Part shown: piece by piece, positions 46,781 through 56,200 of the stretch
How the letters are laid out: each line of letters begins with the position of its first letter
Numbering within the stretch: the first letter of the stretch is position 1
Source: an uncultured Pelagibacteraceae bacterium
Lineage (GTDB): Bacteria; Pseudomonadota; Alphaproteobacteria; Pelagibacterales; Pelagibacteraceae
Assembly: GCA_902531175.1 (NCBI GenBank)
Contig: CACADE010000002.1
Coordinates: 62,001-126,000 of the forward strand
Length of the DNA: 64,000 nucleotides
Direction of reading: 5' to 3'
Notes under the pieces: generated by a model
Databases searched by the model: none
What the model was told of the DNA's origin: nothing
Seen by the model: the letters and a program-made list of their open reading frames with translations, nothing else
Translations under genes and position numbers: made by a program

Positions 46781-47514
46781 TGTCAGATAAAATAATTCAA
46801 ATAAAGGAAATGAATAAATGGTTTGGAGATTTCCAAGTCTTAAAAAACATTAATTTAGACGTTGAAAAAAACAAAAAAATTGTTGTTTGTGGTCCCTCTG
46901 GTTCAGGTAAATCGACATTGATTAGATGTATTAATAGACTTGAAGAACACCAAGAAGGATCAATTGTCGTTGATGGCACTGAATTAACTGAAGAGACAAA
47001 AAATATAGAACAAATAAGAGCTGAGGTTGGAATGGTATTTCAACAATTTAATTTATTTCCTCATTTATCAATATTAGATAATTGTACTCTTGCTCCTATA
47101 TGGGTAAAAAAAATGCCTAAAAAAGATGCTGAAGCATTAGCTTTAAAACATTTAGAAAAAGTTCAAATAGCCGATCAAGCATATAAATATCCAGGTCAAC
47201 TTTCTGGTGGTCAACAACAAAGATGTGCAATAGCGAGAGCGTTATGTATGGAGCCAAAAATAATGCTTTTTGATGAACCCACATCAGCATTAGATCCTGA
47301 AATGATTAAAGAAGTTTTAGATGCAATGGTCAATTTAGCTAAGGCTGGTATGACTATGATTGTTGTAACACACGAAATGGGGTTTGCAAAAGAAGTTGCA
47401 GATGAAGTTATTTTTATGGATGAAGGTATGATTGTAGAACAGGCAGAAACAAAAGAGTTTTTTGCTAACCCAAAAAGCGATAGAACAAAGCTTTTTTTGA
47501 GCCAAATATTATAA
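46780..47514 (+). CDS. aapP: General L-amino acid ABC transporter ATPase AapP
   Basis: ATPase driving amino acid uptake. 244 residues: Walker [10 protein letters not shown] (38-46), Q-loop in [10 protein letters not shown], signature LSGGQQQR (141-148), Walker [15 protein letters not shown] and switch His in VVTHEMGFA. Last gene of the aap operon; about 145 bases follow before the XRE regulator, with a candidate promoter but no strong terminator that I can see. Confidence 0.95.
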   Translation: MSDKIIQIKEMNKWFGDFQVLKNINLDVEKNKKIVVCGPSGSGKSTLIRCINRLEEHQEGSIVVDGTELTEETKNIEQIRAEVGMVFQQFNLFPHLSILDNCTLAPIWVKKMPKKDAEALALKHLEKVQIADQAYKYPGQLSGGQQQRCAIARALCMEPKIMLFDEPTSALDPEMIKEVLDAMVNLAKAGMTMIVVTHEMGFAKEVADEVIFMDEGMIVEQAETKEFFANPKSDRTKLFLSQIL

Positions 47515-47543
47515 AAATTATAACTAAATTGCTAAAAAGTCGC

Positions 47544-47573
47544 TTGACAGGTTTATAAAATCCTAAAAATTAT
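47544..47573 (+). promoter_or_regulatory. Candidate sigma70-type promoter for the XRE regulator
   Basis: A consensus -35 hexamer TTGACA at 47544-47549. At a 17-18 base spacing lies AAATTAT (47567-47573), a poor to fair -10. TTGACA is conspicuous in this AT-rich background. It lies about 110 bases before the regulator's ATG, after aapP. Confidence 0.4.
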
Positions 47574-47658
47574 TATTCTTTTTAAAATTATTTTACTTGA
47601 AATAACTTTTTGATTTCTATTAACTCAACTTATTATTTTAATTAAAGAGGGGTCTTTG

Positions 47659-48030
47659 ATGGAAGAAAATTTCAATAAACATCTAGGTAATAAATTAAAA
47701 CTTAGACGTTTGGCTTTAGGTTTAACTCAAACTAAAGTCGCAAAAGCAATAAATGTTACATTTCAACAAATACAAAAATATGAAAAAGGAACAAATGGTG
47801 TAAGTTCTATTAGATTACTACAACTATCTAATTATCTTAAAGTGCCAATAAATTATTTTTTTGAGGATTTTTCAGAATATTTAATAAATTTAGAAAAATC
47901 TAAAGAAGGTCACATGAACGTAAACTATAATTTTTTAGTAAAAGTTTATTCTGAACTTACTCAAGATCAAAAAATTAAGTTTACTAAAAACATACAGATC
48001 AACCAGGTAAATATTTCTAAAACAGGATAA
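47659..48030 (+). CDS. Small XRE-family helix-turn-helix regulator
   Basis: 123 residues. The helix-turn-helix covers about residues 8-62: LGNKLKLRRLALGLTQTKVAKAINVTFQQIQKYEKGTNGVSSIRLLQLSNYLKVPINYFF. The remainder is a short helical tail with no recognised sensor domain. An in-frame TTG lies just before (47656), but the ATG at 47659 with AAAGAGGGG upstream is preferred. It follows the aap operon on the same strand and may regulate it, but its target cannot be read from the sequence. No toxin partner is adjacent. Confidence 0.85.
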   Translation: MEENFNKHLGNKLKLRRLALGLTQTKVAKAINVTFQQIQKYEKGTNGVSSIRLLQLSNYLKVPINYFFEDFSEYLINLEKSKEGHMNVNYNFLVKVYSELTQDQKIKFTKNIQINQVNISKTG

Positions 48031-48042
48031 ATTAATTTTAAT

Positions 48043-48118
48043 TGGCTCCTCGGGCAGGACTCGAACCTGCGACCAATTGATTAACAGTCAACTGCTCTAC
48101 CAACTGAGCTACCGAGGA
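48043..48118 (-). tRNA. tRNA-Asn (anticodon GTT)
   Basis: Complete cloverleaf on the minus strand: acceptor TCCTCGG pairing with CCGAGGA, D-stem GCTC/GAGC, anticodon loop CTGTTAA (GTT), T-arm GCAGG-TTCGAGT-CCTGC, discriminator G and encoded CCA. It lies 12 bases beyond the convergent XRE regulator gene and about 53 bases downstream of tRNA-Cys on the same strand. Confidence 0.96.
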
Positions 48119-48171
48119 ATGTAAAATCACAACTTACTTTTTTTTTATATTATCTCAACAAAAATATATTG

Positions 48172-48245
48172 TGGAGGCAACGCCCGGAATCGAACCGGGA
48201 TACAAGGATTTGCAATCCTCTGCGTAACCATTCCGCCACGTTGCC
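48172..48245 (-). tRNA. tRNA-Cys (anticodon GCA)
   Basis: Complete cloverleaf on the minus strand: acceptor GGCAACG with CGTTGCC, anticodon stem GAGGA/TCCTT with loop TTGCAAA (GCA), T-arm CCCGG-TTCGATT-CCGGG, discriminator T and encoded CCA. 74 bases. Probably cotranscribed with tRNA-Asn from a promoter in the 48246-48360 spacer. Confidence 0.95.
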
Positions 48246-48308
48246 ATGAATTAAATATTCAATGAGGACATATATAATTAATTTTATAATTTAGTCTATA
48301 AATTTAAC

Positions 48309-48360
48309 GGATAATTTCATTGTTGTTTATTGATATGATTAATTTATAAAATAATTATCC
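48309..48360 (+). repeat. Inverted repeat ending at the valS start codon
   Basis: GGATAATT (48309-48316) and AATTATCC (48353-48360) form a perfect 8-bp inverted repeat with a 36-base AT-rich loop; the second arm touches the valS ATG. It may be an operator or leader stem, or chance. Confidence 0.3.
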
Positions 48361-50988
48361 ATGAGTTCGGACAAATATATTCACGAAAATGTTGAAAATA
48401 AGATTTATTCTTATTGGGAAGAAAAAAAATTATTTAAACCAAAATCTAACAAAAAACAATTTTCTATAGTTATCCCACCACCAAATGTAACAGGTAGTCT
48501 TCATATGGGACATGCATTAAATAATTCTATTCAAGACTTATTAACTCGATATCATCGAATGAATAATTTTGAGACTTTATGGCAACCTGGAACTGACCAT
48601 GCAGGTATTGCTACACAGGCATTAGTAGAAAAAAAACTAAAATCTGAAGGTATCGATAAAAATGATTTGGGTAGAGAAAAATTCATCGAAAAAGTTTGGG
48701 AATGGAAAGGTCAGTATGGCGATATTATTATTAATCAATTAAAAAAATTAGGTTGTTCATGTGATTGGTCTAGAAATGCATTCACCATGGACGATAATCT
48801 ATCAAAATCTGTATTAAAAGTTTTTGTTGAAATGTACAAAAATGGTTTAATTTACAAATCAAAAAAATTAGTCAATTGGGACACTGTATTAAAAACGGCA
48901 ATATCCGATTTAGAGGTAGATCAAAGAGAAGTTAATTCAAAACTATACCACATCAATTATCCAATAGAAGGGACAGATAAATTTATAACTATTGCAACTA
49001 CTAGACCAGAAACCATGTTAGGAGATACAGCGGTTGCAGTTAATCCATCAGATAAAAGATTTAAATCATTAGTAAATAAAAATGTAATAGTTCCAATAGT
49101 TGATAGAAAAATAAAAATTATAGAAGATGATTATGCAGATCCTGAACAAGGTACTGGAGCTGTTAAAATTACTCCAGCACATGATTTCAATGATTATGAA
49201 GTAGGGGAGAGAAACAATTTAGAAATCATAAATGTTTTTACACCAGATGGTAAAATTAATGAAAATGCACCTGATAATTATGTTGGACTTGATAGATTTG
49301 AAGCTAGAAAAAGAATTTTAAAAGAACTTTCTGATAAAGAATTATTTGTTAAAGAAGAAAAAATTAAAAATAAAGTTCCTTATGGTGATAGATCTAATTC
49401 TATAATTGAACCTTATTTAACTGAACAATGGTTTGCAGATGCAAAGAAACTTTCAATAAAAGCAAAAGAAATAGTAAATAATAAAACAACTAATTTTTTT
49501 CCAGTTAATTGGACAAAAACTTATTTTCAATGGATGGATAATATAGAACCATGGTGTATTTCAAGACAGCTTTGGTGGGGACATCAAATACCTGCATGGT
49601 ATGGACCTGATGGAGAGATATTTGTAGATGAAACAGAAGAAGGTGCAAAAAAATTAGCTAAAGAACACTATAAAAAAGATGTTGAATTAATTAGAGATCC
49701 AGATGTTCTTGATACATGGTTTTCATCTGGTTTATGGCCTTTTGCAACTCTAGGATGGCCAGAAAAAAATGAATATTTAGAAAAATTTTATCCAACCTCA
49801 GTATTGGTTACAGGATTTGATATCATTTTCTTTTGGGTCGCAAGAATGATTATGTTTGGAATGGAATTTCAAAACAAAGAACCTTTTAAGAATATTTATG
49901 TTCATGCTTTAGTTAGAGATGAAAAAGGTCAAAAAATGTCAAAGTCTAAAGGTAATGTTATTGACCCATTAGAGTTGATAGAAAAATATAGCGCTGATGC
50001 TTTAAGATTTACACTTTTGTCAATGGCATCTCCTGGACGAGATGTAAAGTTATCAGAGGATAGAGTTAAAGGTTATCGAAATTTTTTAAACAAAATATGG
50101 AACGCTAACAATTTTCTAATTCAAAATGATTGTAAATTTGAAAATATAGAAACGCCCAATGATTTAAAACTAAATATTAATAAATGGATTTTTGTTGAAT
50201 TCACTAACACTAATGAAAAGATTAAAAAATCAATAGATAGTTATCGATTTGATGAGGCTGCAAGAATTGCATATCAATTTGTATGGCATTCGTTCTGTGA
50301 TTGGTATTTAGAATTATCTAAAACTGTTTTTTATTCAGAAAATAATGAAAATATCGAAGAAACAAGAAATGTAGCTAGCTTCATATTTACTCAAATTCTA
50401 GTTATTTTACACCCATTCATACCTTTTCTAACCGAGGAAATATGGTTGAAAAATAAATTGGATAAAGATGGAAAAGACTTTCTTATGTTAAAAAACTGGT
50501 CTGAGGCTAGTTCTGATAAAGATAAAGATTCTGATGAAGTAAATGAAATAATTGAATTTGTCTCATCTATAAGGTCTTTTAAAAATGAAATAGAAATAAG
50601 CCCTGGATCATTTGTTAAAATACTAGTGAATAAAATAAATCCTGAAATTAAGAAATTTATTGAAAATAACTCTAATACATTAAAAAAAATTGGCAGAATT
50701 AATGAATTTGTAACTGAAGATATTAAAAAACCTTCTGCAAACTTGGTCATTAAAGGTGAAATATTTAAAATTTACTTTGATGAAGATGTAGATTTGTCAA
50801 AAATTAAAGAAACATTATTAAATAAAAAGAATAAAATTGAGAAAGAGATGGAAAAAATTAATACAAGGCTAAATAATAAAAGTTTTATTGAAAGAGCCCC
50901 AAATGATATTGTTGAGCAAGAAAAGTCTAACTTTATTAATTTAGAAAAAGATGTTAATAAATTAAATTATACTTTAGAAAGTCTATAA
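48361..50988 (+). CDS. valS: Valyl-tRNA synthetase
   Basis: Charges tRNA-Val. 875 residues, class [19 protein letters not shown] (HIGH motif), [17 protein letters not shown] in the editing domain, [29 protein letters not shown] (KMSKS motif), and a C-terminal coiled coil (about 810-875) that grips the tRNA. The 115-base spacer before it also serves the divergent tRNA genes. Its stop overlaps the ilvD ATG by one base. Confidence 0.97.
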   Translation: MSSDKYIHENVENKIYSYWEEKKLFKPKSNKKQFSIVIPPPNVTGSLHMGHALNNSIQDLLTRYHRMNNFETLWQPGTDHAGIATQALVEKKLKSEGIDKNDLGREKFIEKVWEWKGQYGDIIINQLKKLGCSCDWSRNAFTMDDNLSKSVLKVFVEMYKNGLIYKSKKLVNWDTVLKTAISDLEVDQREVNSKLYHINYPIEGTDKFITIATTRPETMLGDTAVAVNPSDKRFKSLVNKNVIVPIVDRKIKIIEDDYADPEQGTGAVKITPAHDFNDYEVGERNNLEIINVFTPDGKINENAPDNYVGLDRFEARKRILKELSDKELFVKEEKIKNKVPYGDRSNSIIEPYLTEQWFADAKKLSIKAKEIVNNKTTNFFPVNWTKTYFQWMDNIEPWCISRQLWWGHQIPAWYGPDGEIFVDETEEGAKKLAKEHYKKDVELIRDPDVLDTWFSSGLWPFATLGWPEKNEYLEKFYPTSVLVTGFDIIFFWVARMIMFGMEFQNKEPFKNIYVHALVRDEKGQKMSKSKGNVIDPLELIEKYSADALRFTLLSMASPGRDVKLSEDRVKGYRNFLNKIWNANNFLIQNDCKFENIETPNDLKLNINKWIFVEFTNTNEKIKKSIDSYRFDEAARIAYQFVWHSFCDWYLELSKTVFYSENNENIEETRNVASFIFTQILVILHPFIPFLTEEIWLKNKLDKDGKDFLMLKNWSEASSDKDKDSDEVNEIIEFVSSIRSFKNEIEISPGSFVKILVNKINPEIKKFIENNSNTLKKIGRINEFVTEDIKKPSANLVIKGEIFKIYFDEDVDLSKIKETLLNKKNKIEKEMEKINTRLNNKSFIERAPNDIVEQEKSNFINLEKDVNKLNYTLESL

Positions 50989-52706
50989 TGCGGAAATTTA
51001 ATAAAAAAAAACTACCAAGCAGATATACAACTGTAGGTGCTGATAGAGCACCACAAAGATCCTTTTATTATGCAATGGATTTAACGGAAAAAGATGTAGC
51101 AAAACCTTTTGTAGGTGTTGTTTCAACATGGAATGAGGCTGCACCTTGTAATATTAATTTAATGAAACAAGCTCAATTTGTAAAACAAGGAGTAAATTCA
51201 TCAGGAGGTACTCCTAGAGAATTTTGTACAATAACAGTTACTGATGGTATTGCTATGGGTCATGAAGGAATGAAATCCTCATTGATTTCAAGAGATGTAA
51301 TTGCAGACTCTACTGAATTAACTGTAAGAGGTCATTGTTATGATGCTTTAGTTGGTTTAGCAGGATGTGATAAATCTTTACCAGGACTAATGATGTCTAT
51401 GGTGAGATTAAATATTCCTAGTGTATTTATTTATGGAGGTTCAATACTTCCAGGTAGATTTGAAGGTAAGGATGTTACTGTTGTTGATGTTTTTGAAGGT
51501 GTTGGAAAATATACATCTAAAAAAATGACAGCCCACGCTCTTAGAAAATTAGAATTAAAGGCTTGTCCTAGTGCAGGTGCTTGTGGGGGACAATTCACAG
51601 CGAATACAATGGCATGTGTATCTGAAGCTATTGGTTTAGCTTTACCGTATTCAGCAGGCACTCCTGCTCCTTATAAAGAAAGACATAAGTATGCGATTAA
51701 TAGTGGAAAAGCTGTAATGAAACTTTTAGAGAAAAATATCAGACCAAGAGATATTGTTACAAGAAAAGCATTAGAAAATGCTGCTACAGTTGTTGCTGCT
51801 ACAGGAGGATCTACTAATGCAGGTTTACACTTGCCAGCGATTGCAAATGAAATTGGAATTAAATTTGATTTAATGGATGTTGCAAAAATTTTTAAAAGAA
51901 CTCCTTATCTTGCTGATTTAAAACCTGGTGGAAAATATGTTGCAAAAGATATGTGGGAAGCAGGTGGAGTTCCAATGCTTTTAAAAACTCTTTATGATGG
52001 TGGATATATTCATGGTGATTGTATGACCGTTACAGGAAAGACAATGAAAGAGAATTTAAAAAATGTGAAATTTAATCCAAAACAAAAAGTAATGAGAAAT
52101 TATAAAAACCCAATTACACCAACTGGTGGAGTTGTTGGATTAAGAGGTAATTTAGCTCCAGAAGGTGGAATTGTTAAAATTGCAGGTTTGAAAAAATTAC
52201 AATTTACTGGAAGAGCAAGATGTTTTGACTCTGAGGAAAAAGCTTACAAAGCTGTAAAAGAAAGAAAATACAAAGACGGTGATATAATTATAATTAGATA
52301 CGAAGGTCCAAAGGGTGGTCCAGGAATGAGAGAAATGTTGCAGACAACAGCTGCAATTTATGGTCAAGGAAAAGGGGAGAAAGTAGCTCTTATAACAGAC
52401 GGCAGGTTCTCTGGGGCTACAAGAGGCTTCTGTATCGGTCATGTGGGTCCTGAGGCCTCTATAGGCGGCCCAATAGCCCTTTTAAAGAACGGAGATATAA
52501 TTGATATAGATGCAAAAAAGGGGACTATTAACGTTAGATTAAGTAAAAAAGAGCTTAGTTTGAGAAAAAAGAAATGGAAACAAAGAAAAATGAACTTTGG
52601 AAACGGAACTCTTTGGAAATATGCTCAAACAGTAGGACCAGCTTATTTAGGTGCACCCACACATCCAGGTGGTAAAAACGAGGTTAAAACTTACGCAGAT
52701 ATTTGA
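50988..52706 (+). CDS. ilvD: Dihydroxy-acid dehydratase
   Basis: Fe-S enzyme of branched-chain amino acid synthesis; it makes the 2-oxo acid precursor of valine. 572 residues. Cluster Cys residues are in [10 protein letters not shown] and [18 protein letters not shown], with an early [29 protein letters not shown] is the C-terminal signature. Overlap with valS is notable, since valS uses the pathway's product. GC rises locally around 52380-52480. Confidence 0.96.
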   Translation: MRKFNKKKLPSRYTTVGADRAPQRSFYYAMDLTEKDVAKPFVGVVSTWNEAAPCNINLMKQAQFVKQGVNSSGGTPREFCTITVTDGIAMGHEGMKSSLISRDVIADSTELTVRGHCYDALVGLAGCDKSLPGLMMSMVRLNIPSVFIYGGSILPGRFEGKDVTVVDVFEGVGKYTSKKMTAHALRKLELKACPSAGACGGQFTANTMACVSEAIGLALPYSAGTPAPYKERHKYAINSGKAVMKLLEKNIRPRDIVTRKALENAATVVAATGGSTNAGLHLPAIANEIGIKFDLMDVAKIFKRTPYLADLKPGGKYVAKDMWEAGGVPMLLKTLYDGGYIHGDCMTVTGKTMKENLKNVKFNPKQKVMRNYKNPITPTGGVVGLRGNLAPEGGIVKIAGLKKLQFTGRARCFDSEEKAYKAVKERKYKDGDIIIIRYEGPKGGPGMREMLQTTAAIYGQGKGEKVALITDGRFSGATRGFCIGHVGPEASIGGPIALLKNGDIIDIDAKKGTINVRLSKKELSLRKKKWKQRKMNFGNGTLWKYAQTVGPAYLGAPTHPGGKNEVKTYADI

Positions 52707-53908
52707 TGAAAATTAGACCTGTAATACTTTGTGGTGGTGCAGGAACACGACTTTGGCCCAATTTAAAAAATACTCAAGCAAAACAATTTATTGATTTTGG
52801 TGGTTGGACTTTATTACAAAAAGCTTTTGAAAGAATAAATAATAACTCTTACGATTTTCCAATTATCAGCACAAATCTGAAGTATTTAAAAGATGTTAAG
52901 AAAACATTGAAAAAATCTAAAATAAAAAGATATAAAATAATATTAGAACCAGCCAAAAAAAATACAGCACCAGCTATCTTAGTAAGTGCTTTAATTAAAG
53001 AAATTCCATCTGATCAGCCAATAATGTTTTTTACTTCAGATCATTTGATTGAAAATCCAAGTATTTTAACAAGATCTTTAAAAACTAATGTTAAAAATTT
53101 AAGTGATGAAAATATATTTATTTTTGGAATTAAACCAATTAGACCATCCAATGAGTACGGATATCTCAAAACAAAAAGTATAAATAAGTTAAATAAAGTA
53201 ACTAAATTTATAGAAAAACCAACGGAGCAAAAAGCCAAAAGGATAATTAAATCTGGAGGCTACTGGAATTCTGGTATGTTTTACTTAAAAAAATCATCAA
53301 TAATTAATAACTTCAAAAAGTATCAGCCTAGTATTTATAAGGCATGTCTAAAATCTTTAGAAAAATCAAAGATTAGAAATAATACATATTTTTTGAGTAA
53401 AAAATTCTTTGATAAATGTAAGGAAATTTCTTTTGATTATGCAATTCTTGAAAAATCAAAAGATATAAATGCAATAAAACTTAGTATTCAATGGTCAGAC
53501 CTTGGAAATTGGTTTGAAATATCAAAAATATATAAAAAAAATAAAAATAAATATTTCAAGAAAAAAAATGTTTTTCATAGACCATGGGGCAGGTACACCA
53601 ACCTATATGAAGGTAAAAACTTTCTAGTAAAGGAATTAGTAGTTAATCCTAAGTCTAAATTAAGCTTACAAAAGCATTTTCATCGATCTGAATATTGGAC
53701 TATTACTGATGGAAAACCTCTAATTACATTAAACAAGAAAAATTTCTATAAAAAACCAGGTGAAAAAATATTCATACCAATAGAAGCAATTCATCGAATA
53801 GAAAATAAATTTAAGAAAAAAGTAAAAATTATTGAAATACAAACTGGACCTATTTTAAAAGAGACAGATATAGTTAGATATCAAGATATTTACGGTAGAG
53901 TGAATTAA
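52706..53908 (+). CDS. manC: Mannose-1-phosphate guanylyltransferase / mannose-6-phosphate isomerase
   Basis: Makes GDP-mannose for surface glycans. 400 residues from the ATG at 52706, which overlaps the ilvD stop as TGATG; an in-frame TTG one codon earlier is less likely. The nucleotidyltransferase part has VILCGGAGTRLWP and FTSDHLIENP. The C-terminal cupin has HRPWGRYTNLYEG and the metal-type HFHRSEYWTITDG motif. It is shorter than the roughly 470 residues of typical type II enzymes, mostly through loop trimming. Confidence 0.9.
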   Translation: MKIRPVILCGGAGTRLWPNLKNTQAKQFIDFGGWTLLQKAFERINNNSYDFPIISTNLKYLKDVKKTLKKSKIKRYKIILEPAKKNTAPAILVSALIKEIPSDQPIMFFTSDHLIENPSILTRSLKTNVKNLSDENIFIFGIKPIRPSNEYGYLKTKSINKLNKVTKFIEKPTEQKAKRIIKSGGYWNSGMFYLKKSSIINNFKKYQPSIYKACLKSLEKSKIRNNTYFLSKKFFDKCKEISFDYAILEKSKDINAIKLSIQWSDLGNWFEISKIYKKNKNKYFKKKNVFHRPWGRYTNLYEGKNFLVKELVVNPKSKLSLQKHFHRSEYWTITDGKPLITLNKKNFYKKPGEKIFIPIEAIHRIENKFKKKVKIIEIQTGPILKETDIVRYQDIYGRVN

Positions 53909-53916
53909 TACTCTTT

Positions 53917-54756
53917 ATGGATACATTAGTATTTTCTGTCGTTTTATTGGCAGCACTACTTCATGCCACTTGGAATGGCATGGTCAAAAAGCACTCGGAT
54001 AAAGCAGTTGCTCTAGCAGGTATAATTTTAGGTCATATACCTTTTTCAATTATCGCAATCATTTTGTTACCAGCACCTTCATTAGAAAGTATACCTTATA
54101 TCTTTGCAAGTATTGTTGTTCACATCGGTTATCAATGGTTTTTGCTTAAATCATATGAAATTGGAGATTTGACAAAAGTCTACCCTATAGCAAGAGGCAC
54201 AGGCCCTTTATTTGTAACTGTAGTTTCAATTTTATTTTTAGGCGTTGTTTTAAATAAATTTATACTTATCTCTATTTTCTTAATATGTTTTGGAATTTTT
54301 TTTCTTGGTATTTCTGATTATACAAACAGTAGCTTAAATGTTATTAAATTTTCGATAATTACAGGTTTGTTTATTGGATCATACTCACTTGTAGATGGAT
54401 ATGGAGCAAGAATAAGTAATTCTGCAATATCTTTTGTCAGTTGGTCTTTCATATTAAATGCTATGATTTTCCCATTTATTCTTAGTTTAAGAGGTCAAAA
54501 GGATATTATTAAAAAGGTTTATAGAGACGGTAAGATGATATTTTTTTATGGTGTAACATTATCATATGCTAGTTATGCCTTGGCTGTATGGGCATTTACA
54601 AAAGCTCCAATACCTGTTGTTACATCCTTAAGAGAAACAAGTATTTTATTATCAATATTTATTGGATATTTTTTATTAAAAGAAAGTATCAATTTAAAAA
54701 AAATTATATCAATTTTATTTATTTTAATAGGTGTGATTGGGATTAAATTATTTTAA
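53917..54756 (+). CDS. EamA-family (DMT superfamily) transporter
   Basis: 279 residues, about ten membrane helices as two EamA repeats: LLAALLHATWNGMVKKHSDKAVALAG opens the first and GLFIGSYSLVDGYGARIS the second. IARGTGPLFVTVVSI and TSLRETSILLSIFIGYFLLKE are typical repeat ends. It exports or imports small metabolites; the substrate is not readable. It lies 8 bases after manC, but a functional link is not evident. Confidence 0.82.
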   Translation: MDTLVFSVVLLAALLHATWNGMVKKHSDKAVALAGIILGHIPFSIIAIILLPAPSLESIPYIFASIVVHIGYQWFLLKSYEIGDLTKVYPIARGTGPLFVTVVSILFLGVVLNKFILISIFLICFGIFFLGISDYTNSSLNVIKFSIITGLFIGSYSLVDGYGARISNSAISFVSWSFILNAMIFPFILSLRGQKDIIKKVYRDGKMIFFYGVTLSYASYALAVWAFTKAPIPVVTSLRETSILLSIFIGYFLLKESINLKKIISILFILIGVIGIKLF

Positions 54757-54816
54757 TTAAATTGTAACAATCTATAAATATTTTTGTCATTAAAGTTTAC
54801 TAAAAATGACTAACAG

Positions 54817-54863
54817 AAATCTTAAATAATAAAACATCTTCATTTCCTCTTTGTTTAAGATTT
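54817..54863. repeat. Inverted repeat in the EamA downstream spacer
   Basis: AAATCTTAAA (54817-54826) and TTTAAGATTT (54854-54863) form a perfect 10-bp inverted repeat with a 27-base pyrimidine-rich loop. No T-run follows, so it is not an ordinary terminator. Confidence 0.35.
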
Positions 54864-54876
54864 TGTTGATTAACTA

Positions 54877-54908
54877 CCTTCCCCTTTTTGTTATAAAAGA
54901 GGGGAGGG
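54877..54908. terminator. Strong GC-rich hairpin between convergent genes, probable terminator
   Basis: CCTTCCCCTTTTT (54877-54889) pairs with AAAGAGGGGAGG (to 54908, two G-U pairs) over a short loop GTTATA. ACAATTTTT follows on the plus strand. It lies between the EamA gene (+) and the lysine-rich protein gene (-), so it could end transcription from the plus strand and perhaps from both. Confidence 0.55.
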
Positions 54909-54922
54909 ACAATTTTTATATA

Positions 54923-55132
54923 TTAATTATTTACAGACGCAGGACTCTCACTGGTTTTCTTTTTAGCTATTTTTTTTGCTTTTTTTTCGGCAACTTTTTT
55001 TTCAATACCTGCGATTTTTATATTAATTTTAGCTAGTTTTTTTTCCTTTAAATTAATTTTATTTTTAAGTTTATCTATTGATTTGATAAACTTTTTTTTT
55101 CTTCTTTCATTTTTCTTTAACTTCTTACCCAT
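54923..55132 (-). CDS. Small lysine-rich coiled-coil protein, unrecognised
   Basis: 69 residues from the ATG at 55132, about 40% lysine, with heptad-like spacing (KLKNKINLKEKKLAKINIKI) and a Ser/Ala/Pro tail (TSESPASVNN). No signal peptide or membrane helix. I do not recognise a family; a nucleic-acid- or ribosome-associated role is only suggested by charge. The ribosome site AGGAGG (minus strand, 55143-55138) is a full Shine-Dalgarno 5 bases before this ATG. In-frame GTG (55138) and ATG (55135) are too close to it. The gene follows the diacylglycerol-kinase-like gene by about 80 bases on the same strand, so cotranscription is possible. Confidence 0.7.
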   Translation of the reverse strand: MGKKLKKNERRKKKFIKSIDKLKNKINLKEKKLAKINIKIAGIEKKVAEKKAKKIAKKKTSESPASVNN

Positions 55133-55137
55133 CATCA

Positions 55138-55178
55138 CCTCCTATGAAAATTTAAATTATTATATTTAATTTAAATTT
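55138..55178 (-). promoter_or_regulatory. Perfect Shine-Dalgarno with upstream AT-only hairpin
   Basis: On the minus strand, AAATTTAAATTA (55178-55167) and TAATTTAAATTT (55159-55148) form a 12-bp perfect stem over 7 bases, then TCAT, then AGGAGG (55143-55138). The ribosome site is the strongest in the window. The stem is pure A/T and may be chance. Confidence 0.5.
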
Positions 55179-55216
55179 ATAAGTAAAATAATTTGTCTAA
55201 AATTTTGTTATTTAAA

Positions 55217-56101
55217 TTATAGTAAAAAATTTACTTTTTTTTTTGAAAATTCAATATCAATCTTATTGTGACATCCAAAATTATCTCCATCAACCTGAAC
55301 GGGAATTTCAAAATTATTGCAATTAATTTGGATACTTTTTGAATAGGTAGTTATAACAGATTTGTTTCTTGATAAATCTCCATAAATAATTATCAAAATA
55401 ATATAATACATTAGTTTTAGCCTACTTAAATCTTTAAAGACATAAGTTATTAATCTATCATCAAAAATGTTTGACTTATTTATCTTATGATGACCAGCAT
55501 AATATTTGGTATTAGAACTTAATATCCAATCAGCTTGATGTTTTTGACCATCAAAGAAAACATCAAGTTTATTATTTTTCATAAATAAAAAATGCTGAAA
55601 CCCTTTTAAACCAAATATTATCTTACCAAGTATTTTTTTTATACGTGTATCAATAGAGTGAACAATTTTAGCATCCCAACCAATACCAGCCATTAAAAAA
55701 AAATAATTTTTATTAATTTTTATAAGATTAGATTGTTTATAGTTATTTGATGTTAAAATATTACAAATATCATCTACTTTTTTATTTATCGATAACTCTG
55801 CTTGAAGTAAATTGGCTGTTCCAGCTGGTATATACCCAATTGCAAATTTATCATTAAAATCAAAGTCATTTTTTATCAATTCATTGATTGCAAATGATAC
55901 TGATCCATCTCCACCAGCAACTATCAATCTATCATAATTTTTATTTTTAAATTCCAAAAATATTTCTTTCGCCTCTTTTTCAGATTTAGTTTTGAAATAA
56001 TCTACAGAGTTGTTAATTTTTAATTTTTCATAAATCTTATTTACAAATTTTATTTTTTTCCCTGTTGAAGAATTAAGGTTATAAATCAAACAATAATGCA
56101 T
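55217..56101 (-). CDS. Diacylglycerol kinase-like lipid kinase (YegS/DagK family)
   Basis: 294 residues with the DAGK catalytic domain: the nucleotide motif VAGGDGSVSFAINEL near residue 60, IPAGTANLLQAELS, and AGIGWDAKIVHSID. The C-terminal domain ends in VDGDNFGCHNKIDIEF. It would phosphorylate diacylglycerol or a similar lipid at the inner membrane face. It is divergent to the PlcP-like gene, whose reaction releases diacylglycerol, so it may recycle that product. A Pho-box-like repeat oriented toward this gene lies upstream, suggesting phosphate control (inference). Confidence 0.85.
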   Translation of the reverse strand: MHYCLIYNLNSSTGKKIKFVNKIYEKLKINNSVDYFKTKSEKEAKEIFLEFKNKNYDRLIVAGGDGSVSFAINELIKNDFDFNDKFAIGYIPAGTANLLQAELSINKKVDDICNILTSNNYKQSNLIKINKNYFFLMAGIGWDAKIVHSIDTRIKKILGKIIFGLKGFQHFLFMKNNKLDVFFDGQKHQADWILSSNTKYYAGHHKINKSNIFDDRLITYVFKDLSRLKLMYYIILIIIYGDLSRNKSVITTYSKSIQINCNNFEIPVQVDGDNFGCHNKIDIEFSKKKVNFLL

Positions 56102-56132
56102 AATTTTTTCGTAACTAATTTTTAATAAATCT

Positions 56133-56186
56133 TTAACATTTCAATGACATAAGAATTAAATGATTCGAGTTACAGTTGTGTTACAA
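56133..56186 (-). promoter_or_regulatory. Pho-box-like direct repeats in the kinase/plcP divergent spacer
   Basis: On the minus strand 56186-56169 reads TTGTAAC-ACAA-CTGTAAC, two 7-mers with an 11-bp period, close to the box before pstS. A weaker copy, ATGTCAT-TGAA-ATGTTAA, lies at 56150-56133. Both point toward the kinase gene. The first ends 14 bases from the plcP ATG, so PhoB bound there should affect both genes. Confidence 0.55.
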
Positions 56187-56200
56187 AATAGGTTTTTTTA

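Noticed and set aside
47659-48030. XRE protein as an antitoxin.
   Set aside because: No small toxin-like gene is adjacent: the neighbours are aapP and tRNA genes, and the protein is preceded by its own promoter.
48246-48360. T-box or riboswitch before valS.
   Set aside because: There is no T-box sequence (AGGGTGG type), specifier loop or terminator; only a simple inverted repeat is visible.
55148-55178. 12-bp AT-only stem as proof of RNA regulation.
   Set aside because: In a genome this AT-rich, perfect A/T palindromes arise by chance fairly often; it is noted only for its place before a strong ribosome site.
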